Below, piece after piece: positions 1 to 12,985 of a DNA stretch of 64,000 nucleotides. Positions within the stretch are counted from its first letter, which is position 1; each line of letters opens with the position of its first letter. Below the pieces are notes generated by a model. That model was not told the DNA's origin and did not search any database. It saw only the letters and a list, made by a program, of their open reading frames with translations. The translations under genes and the position numbers were made by a program. This stretch comes from Caprimulgus europaeus (lineage: Eukaryota; Chordata; Aves; Caprimulgiformes; Caprimulgidae), in NCBI GenBank assembly GCA_907165065.1, contig OU015524.1, positions 54,291,295-54,355,294 on the forward strand, given 5' to 3'.

Positions 1-3000
1 ATGAATTAAACTGCTAATAACTCGTAAGAACAGTTTATGGCTTATTCCATGCAAATTAAGCCAACAATGAGTAAAATATAATCTGATATGCAATAAAAAT
101 TTAAAAAAAGAGACACAGGGAGAGAATCATTGGCAAGCATGATTATGAGTCTTTAAATAATGTAGTAGTTGCAGAACAAGATGCAAATTAAGTCAAATGG
201 ACAGTCTCATTGACAGAAAAGATCTATTTAACAGGTAGTAAAATCAGCAAACAAAACCATATTCTGCAGTGGACTCGGAGGATAATACAGAGACTAGGAG
301 AGCAGTATTGCCTTGCTGTATATCAGATATTTTGTTTATAACATAGCCATGATTTCTGTGTCTTAGGGGGAAAAAAAAATAAAACATCCATGTTCAGTCC
401 ATGAAAGAAACCATATCTGCAAAATTCACCAAAGCAAGTCTGAAAGAGCGTGGATAGTTATCATAACAATAATTTGGATATACTTGTGTATTATTTGCAA
501 CAACCATTAATGCTATATTAAGGACAAAATCCAAGTAAGTTCAGCAAATTACTGCAAGGGTAAACTCATATATTAAACCTATAGTTTGCTTACAGTGTTT
601 ACATTAACAGCCACACACAATGAAAAATGCAATTTGTTGGAATATATTTTCTTATAGTATATTTCTTTTGACTGTTGGAAATTGTTCTGTAACTCAGATC
701 ATGCTGATAAAGAAAAAAAGACTCTACCTGAAATATTGTTATCGTCACAAAGTATTTGTATGGCTGATAAACAGGAAAATGTTTGCTCAGCCTCTTGTTG
801 TAAGACCATCATGAAGCAATAAGTGGTTTCTGAAATGCAACTATGATGCTGTAGCCTGTGTTTTAAGGCTAAAATCTGAAAAATTATGTGTGAGATGATA
901 GGACTATTTGTGTTATTTTAATGCATTCACTCTCTCATCTCCTCCCAGCAGAACCAAGTCTATGTGTGGGAGCTATGATGCTGAAGTCTGGAGCTTTGTC
1001 CTTATCCTGCTCTTCTAGCTGGAGAGAGCTGCGCCCTCTCACCATCCAACTGAGTCAGGTTTTCACATGGCCCCTGCAAATCTGTTGTCTTTCTGCTTTC
1101 TCCCATATCCAAATATTTAATTCCTAGATTATACACTCCAGGGGCGTCAGTCAGGGTCTTCTTTAAAAACTCCAGTGAGAAAAGAGTTATCTTCCTTTCA
1201 TACAACACAACACATTCATTTTCCAGAATAAGCTCTTTCTGCATATAATTTGTTTAAAAAGAAAAAAATTTCTTCTGAAGACAGAATGAGTGAAGGTTCT
1301 TGGTTTGAAAAATGCATTTTGTATTCTGTACTTCTGGAAGGGATTTTTATTGTGCTTTTTTTCTGTTTGATTGTTTTGTTTTTGTTAGTGGAGAGGAATT
1401 CAAGGGAATGAAATTCAGCCTATGAACTAGTACCAGTAATCACATTAAACATGGGGGAATTGAACTAGCAATTTCCCCCAGCTGTAGGCATTCTGTGAGC
1501 TGCCAAGCAGTAAATGCACTGCTATCTACCACAGAAAGAACTGTTGCTTGGTTTCCCTTCCCTCTGCTTTGAGATTTGTTTTGCATTCGGTAGATTGTTT
1601 TAAATCTTTGCCTGCATTCAGTACAAAGGCTGCAGTTCAAGAGCAGCCAAGGGTTTCCTCCTTTGCAATCACTGGCCAGGGCCAGGCCTTTCAGTATTAA
1701 ACATGCTTCAGGAGTCAGGCACAAAGAAGTGATCAGGTGCTGGGGAGCCTCCTGTGCTGCAGAACTCAGAAAATAGGTCAGCTGTCCTTCAGCTGCCTTG
1801 CAAAAAAAGGGGGGGAGGAATAAACTTGGTTTTCTTTCCGTCCTATCAACGTTCTTCCAAACCCAGAGGGGGAAAAAATATCCATCTCCTACAAGCTGCA
1901 GAACTACTGACATTCAGATTATCAGCTGTTTTTTGTCTTTCTTCCTCTGTGAGTTCTGTGCTCCTTGGGCTATTGAGGGGTGTAGGTGCCTGAGCAGTGC
2001 TGGGGCAAGCAGGAAAGCTACCGAGGCAGATCTCCTCCTGCTAATCCCTTGGAGTGCGATGGTGTCTGGGCACCGCACTGGTCTGCTCCGACCGCCTTTC
2101 TAAGCAGAATCACAGCTCTGTAGAAAGACCTCCTTTCTCTACCCTGGTTTTAATTTCCTCACTAATCCTGCAAACAGGGTTGGGGTTTTTTTTTCTTTTA
2201 TTTTTTTCCCCCTCTGTACAAAGAAAAACGTCTCTATGAAAAAGAGGGCTTGTACTTGGCATGTAGCATAGTAACATGAGCATAATAAACAAGAGTGGCT
2301 GTCCCCATAAATAATAAAAGGAATGTTTCTCCTCACATGGCAGCTTTTCAGAGGAGAAAAGGCAGGGAATAGGTAGTCCTGCTCTAATGCGCACGTCACA
2401 AGCTCTAATCCCCACTTCTGTTGTTTTCTTTGGCCAGCCACCAGCCGATGAAGCAGGGGGTACCTCTCTGCTCTGCATTCCCTTGTGACTTTTATTTTGT
2501 TTCTTATCTCCAGTGCCTTGTGCCTGCTGGAAACTAGAAGGCTCCTTAAAAAACACTGGTGTATTTCTTCCCTCTGTGTGGCATTTTACATTCTCGCAAC
2601 AACAGAGCCATGCTCTGCTGGTGATGAACTTGGACCCATAATACCAACTCAGAGGTGAAAATAGACCATTCTCAGCTTAATATCATCCTGATTTATGTTA
2701 CTGCAGCAAACGTGATGAGCTTTTGATACAAGTGAATAACTGTACCACTGGAAAATGTTTCTGATGTTGTTTCAGCTGCTTATGTAGAAACGTTAAGCTT
2801 TCTCACCATTAGGGACATGATTTACTAGCACGTCAAAATTTCCCTTTTCTGGCCACTCTGTTCAAACTTTGAATATATTATAGTTGGCTTCAGTCTTCAG
2901 AACCATGTGTGAGCTACCGCAGTAGCTGAAAATGCATGCAAATTATCCTTTTATTCTGGCTGAGATTACAACATTAAAACAACAACAACAGAGAAAGGCC

Positions 3001-6000
3001 TGTGCAGAGAGTATCATAAATAATTTAGCTTAAGTGAATGCTGAAATTAGTCAAGGCACCGCATTGCTTGGCTCCAAGCAGTCTATTTGCAGCCAGATAT
3101 GTAGAGTACCCTCTGGCCAAAGCCTAGCCTTTCAAAAATGGAAAGCAGGAAAAACTATATGATCATCCTTTGAGAAGCATGTTGGAATGATCCGTGGGGT
3201 TAAATATACCTAGACAGTCCTCTGTGCCATAGCTCCAGCAATCTCGGGAGAAAACAGACCATTTATAAAGAGCTTGGAGCTGGGGAAGGAGATAATGAAA
3301 TGTGCTGGTGTATTATTGGCAAGTGCTCTGAATGGCACAGATGAGCTCAGTGCATACAGTATTATCCTGCAGAATTATTGGGTCACTGTACTGTAAACTA
3401 AGTGGTTACTATACTTAGCCATACTACTGTGCTCACCGCCTGATTAAGGACTAGATCCAGCTCTCGCTCAAACCAGGCTCTGTTTACACTGAGTTCAAAG
3501 GGTTGAATCAGGGCCTAGCGATTCTGCTTGGGGTGGCCTTCATTTCTGAACAGCTGAGATGAAAGGCATTTCTAACCACAGCAGTAGGGATGCTCCCACC
3601 ACGGGGGTGTCTGGGGAGCCCCTGGGGGTTAGGAGCTGGTTGTGCCCAGGCACCATGCAGCCTCTCCCAGGGAGTCCAGGGCTTGAGGACACAGTGAGAC
3701 AGCAGGTGGACAAACCCAAATAGATTGCTTGGAGGATTTCAGAGAGAGAGAGAACTGATGTGAACTATGGACTAGACTATTTTGCAGCTACTGCTTAGTC
3801 TGCATGGATCAGAAACCCCAGATAATCTCAGCTGGGAGGCAAATGTGTGTTTCTCATACATTCCTTTGAACATGGATAGTGCTTACAGGTAGAGTTTGAA
3901 GAGAGACCTCCACCAGCAAAATAGAGGAGATCAAGGAGCAGGCCATCTGGGCACTCACAGATTTAAAGACAGCTCTGATGGGCAAAAACTGCATTCTGTG
4001 GAAGGGGAAAAGCTGAAGGAGATTTTTATTACAGGCACTTTCAGAACTAGCCTCCTTAGCACATTTAAAAATCCCAGTGTGACTGTACAGTTGAATTAGT
4101 CAAAGAGAATGGGGGAGACCCCCAAGATAGCCCAAGGCAGTTAGTTAAGCATTGAAGCGTATGTGTGTGTGCCTGTAAGTGTATCTTCATGCAAAATCAC
4201 ACAGCTACTGAGAGTTTAGCAGGCTATTTGTAGTGAAACAGGACTGCACTAACAGCAGGAACAGAGGCTGCAAAAACAAGGGGTGAGAGAAGGAAAAGAA
4301 GCCAAGATTACAGACTGAGATGAGATGGAAACAAAGGCCATGAACTGAGATACAGAAATGGTAAGCAGAAAATGCAGCAGCAGGAAATGAAGTTGTGAAC
4401 ACAAGACAAATAGAGAGGGAGTGGAAAATGAAAATAAAATCAATATTTCTGTTGGTTAAAGGAGGAATAAACAGCTTGAGCCTTGGGAAATATATGAGAT
4501 GAGAGAATAAATGAAACAGAAATGTAAAGAAAGCAGTGGGAGAAATCACTGAAGAACACTAATATGGCAAAGGAGATGAGAAATCTGTCCCAACATGCTA
4601 GGGGCAATATTTTCTCTTAGCTGAAAGGTGAAAATGTGTTAGATTTTATATCTGTACTGCCCTTAACCAAGGCTACCTTTTTTTCTAGATGGTTATGCTG
4701 CACTATGGCAGGCTCCTACCAGTTCTTAGTCTGAAAACTTTGCAATATGAGTGAATATAGAGGTAAGTAAAAGCGTAGGTTTTACTTATACATCTGTATC
4801 ACCGTGTTACTAATGCTTTTCAATGCCCAGAGAAACATTCTGAATTACTAGATCATAAGGTCAACTTGAGAAGTTTCCTAACAACTGGGGTTTCTTTCAG
4901 TTCTGGTTTCATGGGAAAATGTAACGACAAACCCTAAACACTAAGGATTTCCTGTGTATACAGCCATCCTCCCCACAGCCATCACCGAGGGTATTGCATC
5001 ACATGACTGTTGTAATAGAGCATTTCCTCTGCCAGTCACGCCTGCCCTATCAGTGATGTCCACCACCCAAACAAGTGAACATGAGAAGGGAATGGTACTG
5101 CCCTCCTTGGAGAAAGAGGAGAAGGTGAATGTGCTTTAGGTAGTAGATAAAGGTTCTTTAACTCTGCTTCACATCTAATGCATCCCCAGTGCCACTTTCA
5201 CAGAGGGAAGAAAAGGAAAAAAGAGTCCACTTTTATCAGTTCCACATGAAACATTAAAATTCTGGGTCAGATTCTTCTAACCAAGTGTGTTTTAAGCTCT
5301 ATAAAAATAACTTTTCCAAAGATTTTGTTCTGTTTGTAAACAACTTGTTTCAAAAGGACCTAGATCCAAATGGCTATTGAAAAAAAACGCCAAGACCTGA
5401 CATAAAACCCTAGAAAAACTTTGTTAAGAAGTTCAGAATTCATATGACCTGAAGAGTAGCAGTGGAAATAGTCTTAACCCATTCACCTCCCTTCCTATGC
5501 TGGAACAGGGATTGCTGTAGGAGAAGCAGCTGGCCTAGCTGCGGGCATGCACATGGGGAAGTGGCCTTCACTGTGTGACAGTGCAGAGCACACTACAGCT
5601 CACCCCTTACCACTGGACTTGGACTGGCTATGAACCTGGTGTGCAGATACAGTGCTGTGAAATACTGTGGTAAGGGTGCTTCTGTTTCCTTCCTTCTCTC
5701 TCTCTTTTTTTTTTTTTTAGCTGAAGACTGCTGGTGTGGTTCTTGGGAGCCCAAAAGCATATCATTTTTATAGCACAAAAATTCATCCTCCAGCTACAGT
5801 GAACCAGCCCACTTATGGTAACCAACAGGTGATTTTAATTCCTTGGATGTGTTTACCTGCTTCAGAGATGGCTAGTTATGAAAAAGGTAGCTTGATTTTT
5901 GAGACTGGGAGGTGCAGCTTTGTAACACTGTAAGTGAAGTCCGAGGTACACTAGCAAAAAGCATTCCCAAAGCAAGTCTTTCATGAGAGCTGTTTGGGGT

Positions 6001-9000
6001 TTTTTTTCACTTTTAAAGACATTAAGTCTGCCTTACGTATTTACGATTAGGAAAAAACTTACCTTATTGCACAGGACTATTTTCCTTATTAAGTAATGTT
6101 CACCCCATGTATATAACCAGAGCACTGAACAAGATGCCATTAGGGCTAGGTATGGTTATTGGAAACTTGCTACAAGTCAGAGAATCCCACAAGAAGATGA
6201 ACTTGGTGTTTCTCATCAGCAATCTTCACGTCTTTCTTTGTGGAGGGATTGGGATGCGCACAGAAGCCCCTCGTGAACCTTAAGGTGGGGTCTAAACAAA
6301 TATTTCAACAAACAGAAATTATTTTTGGAGGTTTTTGATCTTCAGTAAGCTCACATGTGAAACAAGTTGCCATGAATCAATAATCTTTTCTTTTTCTTAA
6401 TCCTTACAGGCTTTGTTTGTTTTGAGGGAATTAAATTATGCTTGCAATTTAAACCTGCAGTGTGTGTATGCAAGGTAGAAGGAGGTTGCTTGGAGCGAAA
6501 GGCTTATACATTCAATAACCTTTGTATATTTATTTATTCAGCATGCTAGCTCTTGTGCTATTTGCTGGGAAGGAATGCCTGCACAAAAAGCTATGAAGTG
6601 GCTCAAATAAAAAAGCCTAGAATGTTTTGAAAGCCTCCTGCTTAACTTCTGTTTGAAGGGATCTGTAGAGTTTTTGGCACATTATAAATCTCTGTTTACT
6701 GAAAAGAAAAGAAAACAAAACAAAAAAAAATCCCCACAGCCCAACAGTCCTACTCCAATTTTGGGTTTATGTCTATGAAAATCTATGCCAGCCCCAGTTT
6801 ACAGAATGTCAAGTGCTAATAATTCACTACAGATCCAAGACAACAGAAGACTTTAACTGTATTTTGGGTCAAAAATATATACAATATAAAAGTCTAAAAA
6901 TACTGTGCAATTCAATCTTAAGAGAATGAGAAGATCCAAGTTTACTCCACATTGCTGCAACTCTTCTCCTAGAAACCTGAATGTAAACTTTGTGTTTAAA
7001 TATAAACCCACCTCTGGATTTGACCTGTTCTCTTTATTTATTTTATTTGCCACGGTGCTGAAAAGGTCATGTGCACAAAAAGAATGCCCCTCTCCTAATC
7101 TTTTTAAGCTATTGACAGGCTAGCTCATGCAAAGCACTTAGTTTCATTGTGCCTCTAGAAATGGAAAGCAAACTCTCTTTCTAATTCCTCCGTCCCTTTT
7201 TTCACACTGTTGCATTTATTTTTTTCTTTCTTTAATGCTCATTCTGGCCTTCGGTTACAGACACACACATTCAGTATGGGATATAGATATGTTTCACAGT
7301 TTAGGAGTAACTTGGGCACAAAACTCTTGTTCTAATAAGATAAAATCTTTCTTTGCAAAGTCCTTGCTAATGCCAACAGAGTAAGTTGGCATTTCATTGC
7401 ATGTTACTTGTTTTAATCCTATCTGTCAGTTGTTCATACGCTTTCTGAGAACTAGGGCAGATGAGCTTTGGGAATAGAAGATTGTGTGGTTATTACCTAG
7501 GGTATCGCCAACCTCATAACCTAAATAGGAGCTCTGAAGATGAAATGCAGCACTCAGGTACGTGAGTTTGTGTCATTTTCTGCACGGTGCCTTCTGAATT
7601 TTCCTCAACTTCTGCCTTCCAAGTTTTCTTGGACATTTTCACACCTCACCTTGCATATGCATTCCTCATCACTTGCACCCTGCAAGAGATAGAGCTGACT
7701 GCTTATAATGGCAATGTTTGGTCACACTGCGGTGAACACATTTTATGATGAACTGGATGAATCAAGAAGTTCAAGTCTTTGCTTTCAGCCCTGTCTCCAA
7801 AATTTTAAAAACTCACGTTTGATCATTCAAGAGTGAAAATGTAATGAACAGGTGCTTTATTATGTATAAGCACAGGGACTGAATAAAGCCTTTAGAGCTA
7901 GTTTCTCTTGCAAAGGTGAAGGTTTTCCACACAAATGTCAGCAACAGAATACAGCTACTGTGATGGATTTCAGAGGCAAAAGAAACTTCTAAGACAGGGA
8001 GGTTTATTGGCATTAGAAATGATAAAGATTTCTTTCATTGACACTCAGAAGCCTGTAAGAACCCAGTGATAAGGAGAGGTGCTGTGTCTGAGATGTCCAG
8101 CCTCCCTGAGGCATCTCAATGTATTCCGCTCCCATTGATGCCTCCTCTATGGCGATGGTTACATCAAAGTCCCAAGGACATGCTTAAAGCCACCTGCAAG
8201 GTTTCTGCACTTGTTGCTGGTTATTAATTTAGCTGTGGGTCAGAACTGAAGTATCCAGTTGCTCTCTGGTAAAGCTGAGTTTAGGGTATCCACAGGGTAC
8301 TGGGCTACTGCCCTTGTGGCATCACCTGTGGCTAAAATCTCCCCAGAGTGCATGGCAGTAAATGACCTGCAAGGCAGGAGAAGCCAGAGTGGTGCTACCA
8401 CCTTCTACCTCACCTCTCTTCTGCAGTTCCCAGACTAGGTAAAAACTACTGCTCCTTTGGAACAGTGCCACATACAGAAAGAAAAATCTAAAACATTACT
8501 GAAGTGGAATTTAATGAGCCATCCAGGAAACACACCTTTGCTTTTTAGTACCTGAGAAGCCCTAGGAATTTCTAATTTTCTGTACCCACCTCAAGTTCTG
8601 CTGCCACCTGCCCAGGATGGCTGCCTTTGATGCCGTGGAGCATCTCCACTGCTGCTTCCACCTAACCCCAACCTGAATTCACCAACTAGATGAATCTTGG
8701 ACATCTGAGGGCCTTGTTTACATAAGGATATGCTGAATTCACACACCAGCTCAACTTTCCTTGTGAATCTTCTGCTTTGTGGCCAGGAATGTGTCTAGTA
8801 CAGAGGTCAGCTAAAACTGACCTCTACCAGGAATGAAAAAATGTGAAAATTCTCCTTCATCAACACAGCAGCCATGGAAATGTTTCTCCTATATGTTAGA
8901 GCATCTGAGAATCCTAAGGTACCTGTATCAAGGTCTGCCCTGCTGACACTGCATTTAAATCAGCAGTGCATCTCATCCTCTGTTTTAATGTGACCAGACA

Positions 9001-12000
9001 ACTGGGAAAAGAAGGGGACCATAAAGCCAATAGTACCTCAGGGAATGGCGGGAAGGGTGTACCCAGCTGGCTCATTAATTTTGCTTCCCAGAGCACTATA
9101 GAGAGGGAGCAAGTACTGCCAGTGACAGCCTTCTAGCAAGGTGAATGGAGCTCGCTCTTTGTTTCTCTTTAGACACAAATTGCTTTGAGGCAGATGGAAA
9201 TATTTACAGGTTGTATGTTAAGTTGTATTGTATTTTGTGGTGAAATATCCAGAAAGCTAAGGGTGGGAGGTGGAATTGGAGACTGGAGACCTGTAGATGG
9301 GTAACAAAATTTGCCAGATTTAGAAATTTGGAAGCTTCCCTGATAACCAGAGCTTTACAAAGTTACTTAAACAGAAAGCCTATGAGCTGCTTTATTCTGC
9401 CCTAGTGGAATATAGAGGCTTATTTTGTACTTGCTGAGCTTTTTTATATTTGTTTTGTATGGATGAGACAAAGGAAATGCTCAGATGAAGAGTAAGATTG
9501 AACCTTTAAAGCATGCTACAATGTTTTGTTTATTCCTGCACTTTATCACTGCAGACTCAATCATTTTTGCTGGAATTTTAGAGACACCACAGTTGCTCTA
9601 CTCTCAGCAGTGCCTGGTAACAGGAGATTTGTGAAAATGCCTCTGTGCAAAAGGGAAGGGGGTGGAGAGAAACAAACTTTTCATAGTGACTCAGAATTAT
9701 CTCACTGGTAAGTTTAGAGAAACAGCTTTTTAAAAGCTCATGATGCCTTTGGAACAATTTGGGAGGGAGAAGAAACAGTATTCTTTTACATCATAAAGTA
9801 TTCATTTTTAAACAGAGAGTAAGAAAGAGGTATTTAAGGGGGGGTTTCGTGTGTTTTTCATAGCAACACTTCACTTTCTACCAGTAGTTCTAGAATTTCC
9901 ATTAGACAGAAAAATAAATAACAAGGCTGCCAACCACAGACATGAAAGAAGAAGCCAATGGAGAGAAACAGATTTTTTACAAATAGTACAGCGATGACAA
10001 AATACCAAGACTCATTGACAGCATTGTCAAACCTTAAAATTACTGTTAATGATACAGTAGTGGCTCTCTGACATTTTAAAACACCATGGCACATGGATTT
10101 CTCACTGTATTTGTGGCTTCCTTCTTCTCTAGAGAGCAACAAACTTAAACTGATCCTGCTGTTAGGTGATAACAGCCAGTGTAAAACAATTATTGTCTCA
10201 GGCTATAGCATAACTTGGATCAGTCGCTCCTCCGTACACTTTGTTATCAGCCTGCTGGGAGCAAATATAGCACTGTAGTATCAAGAGTCATTAGTTCAAG
10301 TCAGGACTTGGGTGGCTGAGCAGGTGGAAATTTTACATGTCAGATGGAGGAAGCTTAATGCAATATTGAGTAGCAGTTACATAAACTCTGCTGGGGTGTT
10401 ACCGCCCGTTTACAGACAGGCAAGCTGCAGAGGTTAGGGAGTTTGAAGTGGTTAGAAAAGTCAGGTTGTCCACAGCCATAAAGCTTCTCTTTAATTTCTC
10501 TTGGACTCAGGTTTTATCAGCAAATTGTTGAGGAAGAAGCAACTTTGTAAGCACCGAAGTGCTTGCATTTGGTTTAAAGTGGAATTTAGGGGCCTAACTG
10601 TAGCCATGCAGCCTGCAAAGCACCCAGCATGCTTCCTCACTGGCCTCTCCCTCCAAAGCCACGCTAATCCACACCACAGCCGCGGGTTTCTCTCTCCTGC
10701 ACTGTCAGTAGGCACTGAAATGTGAATGTGACACAGGATTTCCCATTCACTCAGGGTGATTTTGTTGGGAATCTCATCTTGGAGCACCCACCTCTCTGCA
10801 TCTGATCCTCGGAGAGCTGGTACGGACAGCCAGTGCTATGCACTACACCACCTCTGAGTGAAACATACTAACAGCCTGGGGACTACACCTCAGGTGTCAC
10901 CTCTGCCCAAAACCCTGGCACTGGGCTGTAGACACAAGCTCACTCTGCCTCCTTCCACTTTTGGCCCAAAGGAGTTGTTTTTTATTTGAACTATGCAGGA
11001 AATGAGGGTAGCAGATGGGATGCAGGAAGCCCTACATGAGAATTGCCTGTGGTGGGGTGGATGAGCAGGCCACGTATGTAGGAATGACTTGGACGAGGAT
11101 GTCAAGGAGGATGCCAAATGCTTGTTGCCTCCTTTCTGGTGAGTGCTGTAGGCTAACACACAAAATGTAGCTGGTGAGAATATTGATCAGTGTCCTCTGG
11201 TTCAAAGTGCTGATAACCAACCATCTGAGGAAAGACAGAGCACGGAAACAAGTAAAGAGGATGAAACTATAGGTGAAAGGTGCTCGTTTGAAGGGTGAGA
11301 CAGAGACAATACATTTAAATAACCAGTATATTGGAAGAACTAGCACATAAAATGGAATCCAGAAGTAAAGTTTTTGAATAAATAGCTGGTCAGATAGTGA
11401 GGAAAGGACATAAATAGCTAATACTGTGCCTACAATTAGGATGAAGCAAGACTACAAAATAAGCAGTTGGATCCGTTGATTATATCTCAACCCTATGCAA
11501 GGCTTGTAAACATTAAAGGAAATATAGATGAAGATATTGATAAAAATTAAAAATAAGTCAAAACCCCACATATACTTTAGGAGTAGGTTATGCCATACTG
11601 ATGAGGTACACATCTTTACCAACTGATCTTCTTGCTGACAAGGAAAGCATTGGATCCAATGGGATCCAATTGGGATGTCAAAGAAACACCTCAGGGAAAA
11701 CAAGAGTTAATGTAGCAAAGATTCAAATTAGTAGAAGAAAAGGAAAAGTGGCTAAGGGACCAGCTAAAGAAAAGACAAAATAAGTTTAACCTAAAACCCA
11801 AGAAGTTATAAGATTGCTGCCATTAGGGAACAGAAAGGAGATACTTAAGGTAAAAATCAGCACTGGCACAAAAGCAAAGTAGTATAAACTGCCCTAACTA
11901 ATTGTACATTGAGAACTTAAGGAGTTTTGAAACATTAGAGGAGAGAGGTCTGGAAACAGCCACCCAGTCAGTATAATGGAAGCAGCGTTTTAAGACAGAA

Positions 12001-12454
12001 CTTTGCAAACAAATTTAAGCTTGATAAATTATAGGCTGCAGGGCTGACAGATAACAGGGACCTGGGCTTCATGACCCAGGAGATCCTTTCCAGTCCTTTG
12101 TATATAAATTGGAACACAGGAGCTGGAATACTTGTGGACAGTCTTCTTACTGATAACGCATGAGATTTTAATTTCTAATATCAAATAGCATTAAAGAATC
12201 AAGTGAATTGTTCCTTTATCACCTTTTAGTCTGAGAGAAGATGTAAAGAAGAGAGGTACACGCTTTTGTGAACTGTAAGACTTTGTAAAAATGCAGATTT
12301 TTTTCCGTTTACATTGAACAACTTTTTTTTTTTTGCATGTATCTAACATTTTGGTGGCTTACACTGATGAAGGAGTTATTTACACCAGTGAAAAATTCTG
12401 ATAAGCTAACAAAAGTATTTGCATCTAAATTACAAATTTTGATTGTATAACCAG
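1..12454. other. AT-rich flank with no recognisable gene
   Basis: I recognise no conserved protein, RNA gene or intact mobile element here. The longest open frames are on the minus strand at 1,440-1,913 (157 codons) and 2,110-2,556 (148 codons). They have no supporting splice sites or domain signatures, and their lengths are expected by chance. Simple sequence is limited to short runs such as the pyrimidine/T tract at 5,695-5,720 and a CA run near 7,260. A phrase around 3,440-3,530 may be an old amniote repeat, but I cannot name it. Confidence 0.6.
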
Positions 12455-12985
12455 AATTGTGTATAATAGAACTAGGCCTGGGGAGGGACTTAAAGAAGTA
12501 ATTTAATCCACCCCCTGTGGGATGAACTATACCCTACAGCATTCCTGACAGATGTTTATACATTAACCTGTTTGTAGAAATCTCCAAAGATGGAACTGTG
12601 TGAACTCTCCTAGCTATTGCAGTGCTTTTGTTGCACTCATTGTTTAGAAAGGTTCTCTTAAGGTCTAGCTACAAACCTTGCAGGAACTGAAATCTTTTTT
12701 TTTTTTTTAAGCAACTGTTCTGTATTTGAAGAGTGTTATTTTATCTGCCTTCAGCTTTTTCTTCTCTTGATCAAATAGCACTGCTTCTTTCAGTCTTTTC
12801 CTCATAGGTTGCATTTTTCTGAGTTCTAATCCTTCCTTGTTGCTCTTCTCTGGTTTCAATAAAACTAATCTAAAGCCATACTGAACTCTGAAAGCCAGGG
12901 CTGAGTAGGGCAAGATTACTTTCTGTATCTTGCTGACTTTACTCTTGTTTATAAAGCCAAATATGACATTGTTTACTCAGAAGTT
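12455..12985 (-). repeat. Decayed ancient CR1/L3-type LINE fragment, minus orientation
   Basis: Read on the + strand, this stretch follows the order of a reversed CR1/L3 3' end. It has a 'bulk of patients'-like block around 12,480-12,560 (CATTCCTGACAGATGTTTAT), then a block on fixed-width failure to reach the 3' end near 12,640-12,700, and 'CAGTCTTTTCCTCATAGGTT' followed by a 'TTGTTGCTCTTCTCTGG' block near 12,790-12,855. It finishes with a 'GAGTAGGGCAAGATTACTT' block near 12,900. This order of blocks is what I know from old amniote CR1/L3 copies. Coding capacity is lost. The minus-strand open frame at 12,707-12,913 lies inside the element and is not a gene. Confidence 0.68.

Noticed and set aside
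1440..1913. 157-codon minus-strand open frame
   Set aside because: Length is expected by chance in this much AT-rich sequence, with no splice sites, domain or start context.
2110..2556. 148-codon minus-strand open frame
   Set aside because: Same reasoning; includes translated simple sequence (Lys run from a T tract).
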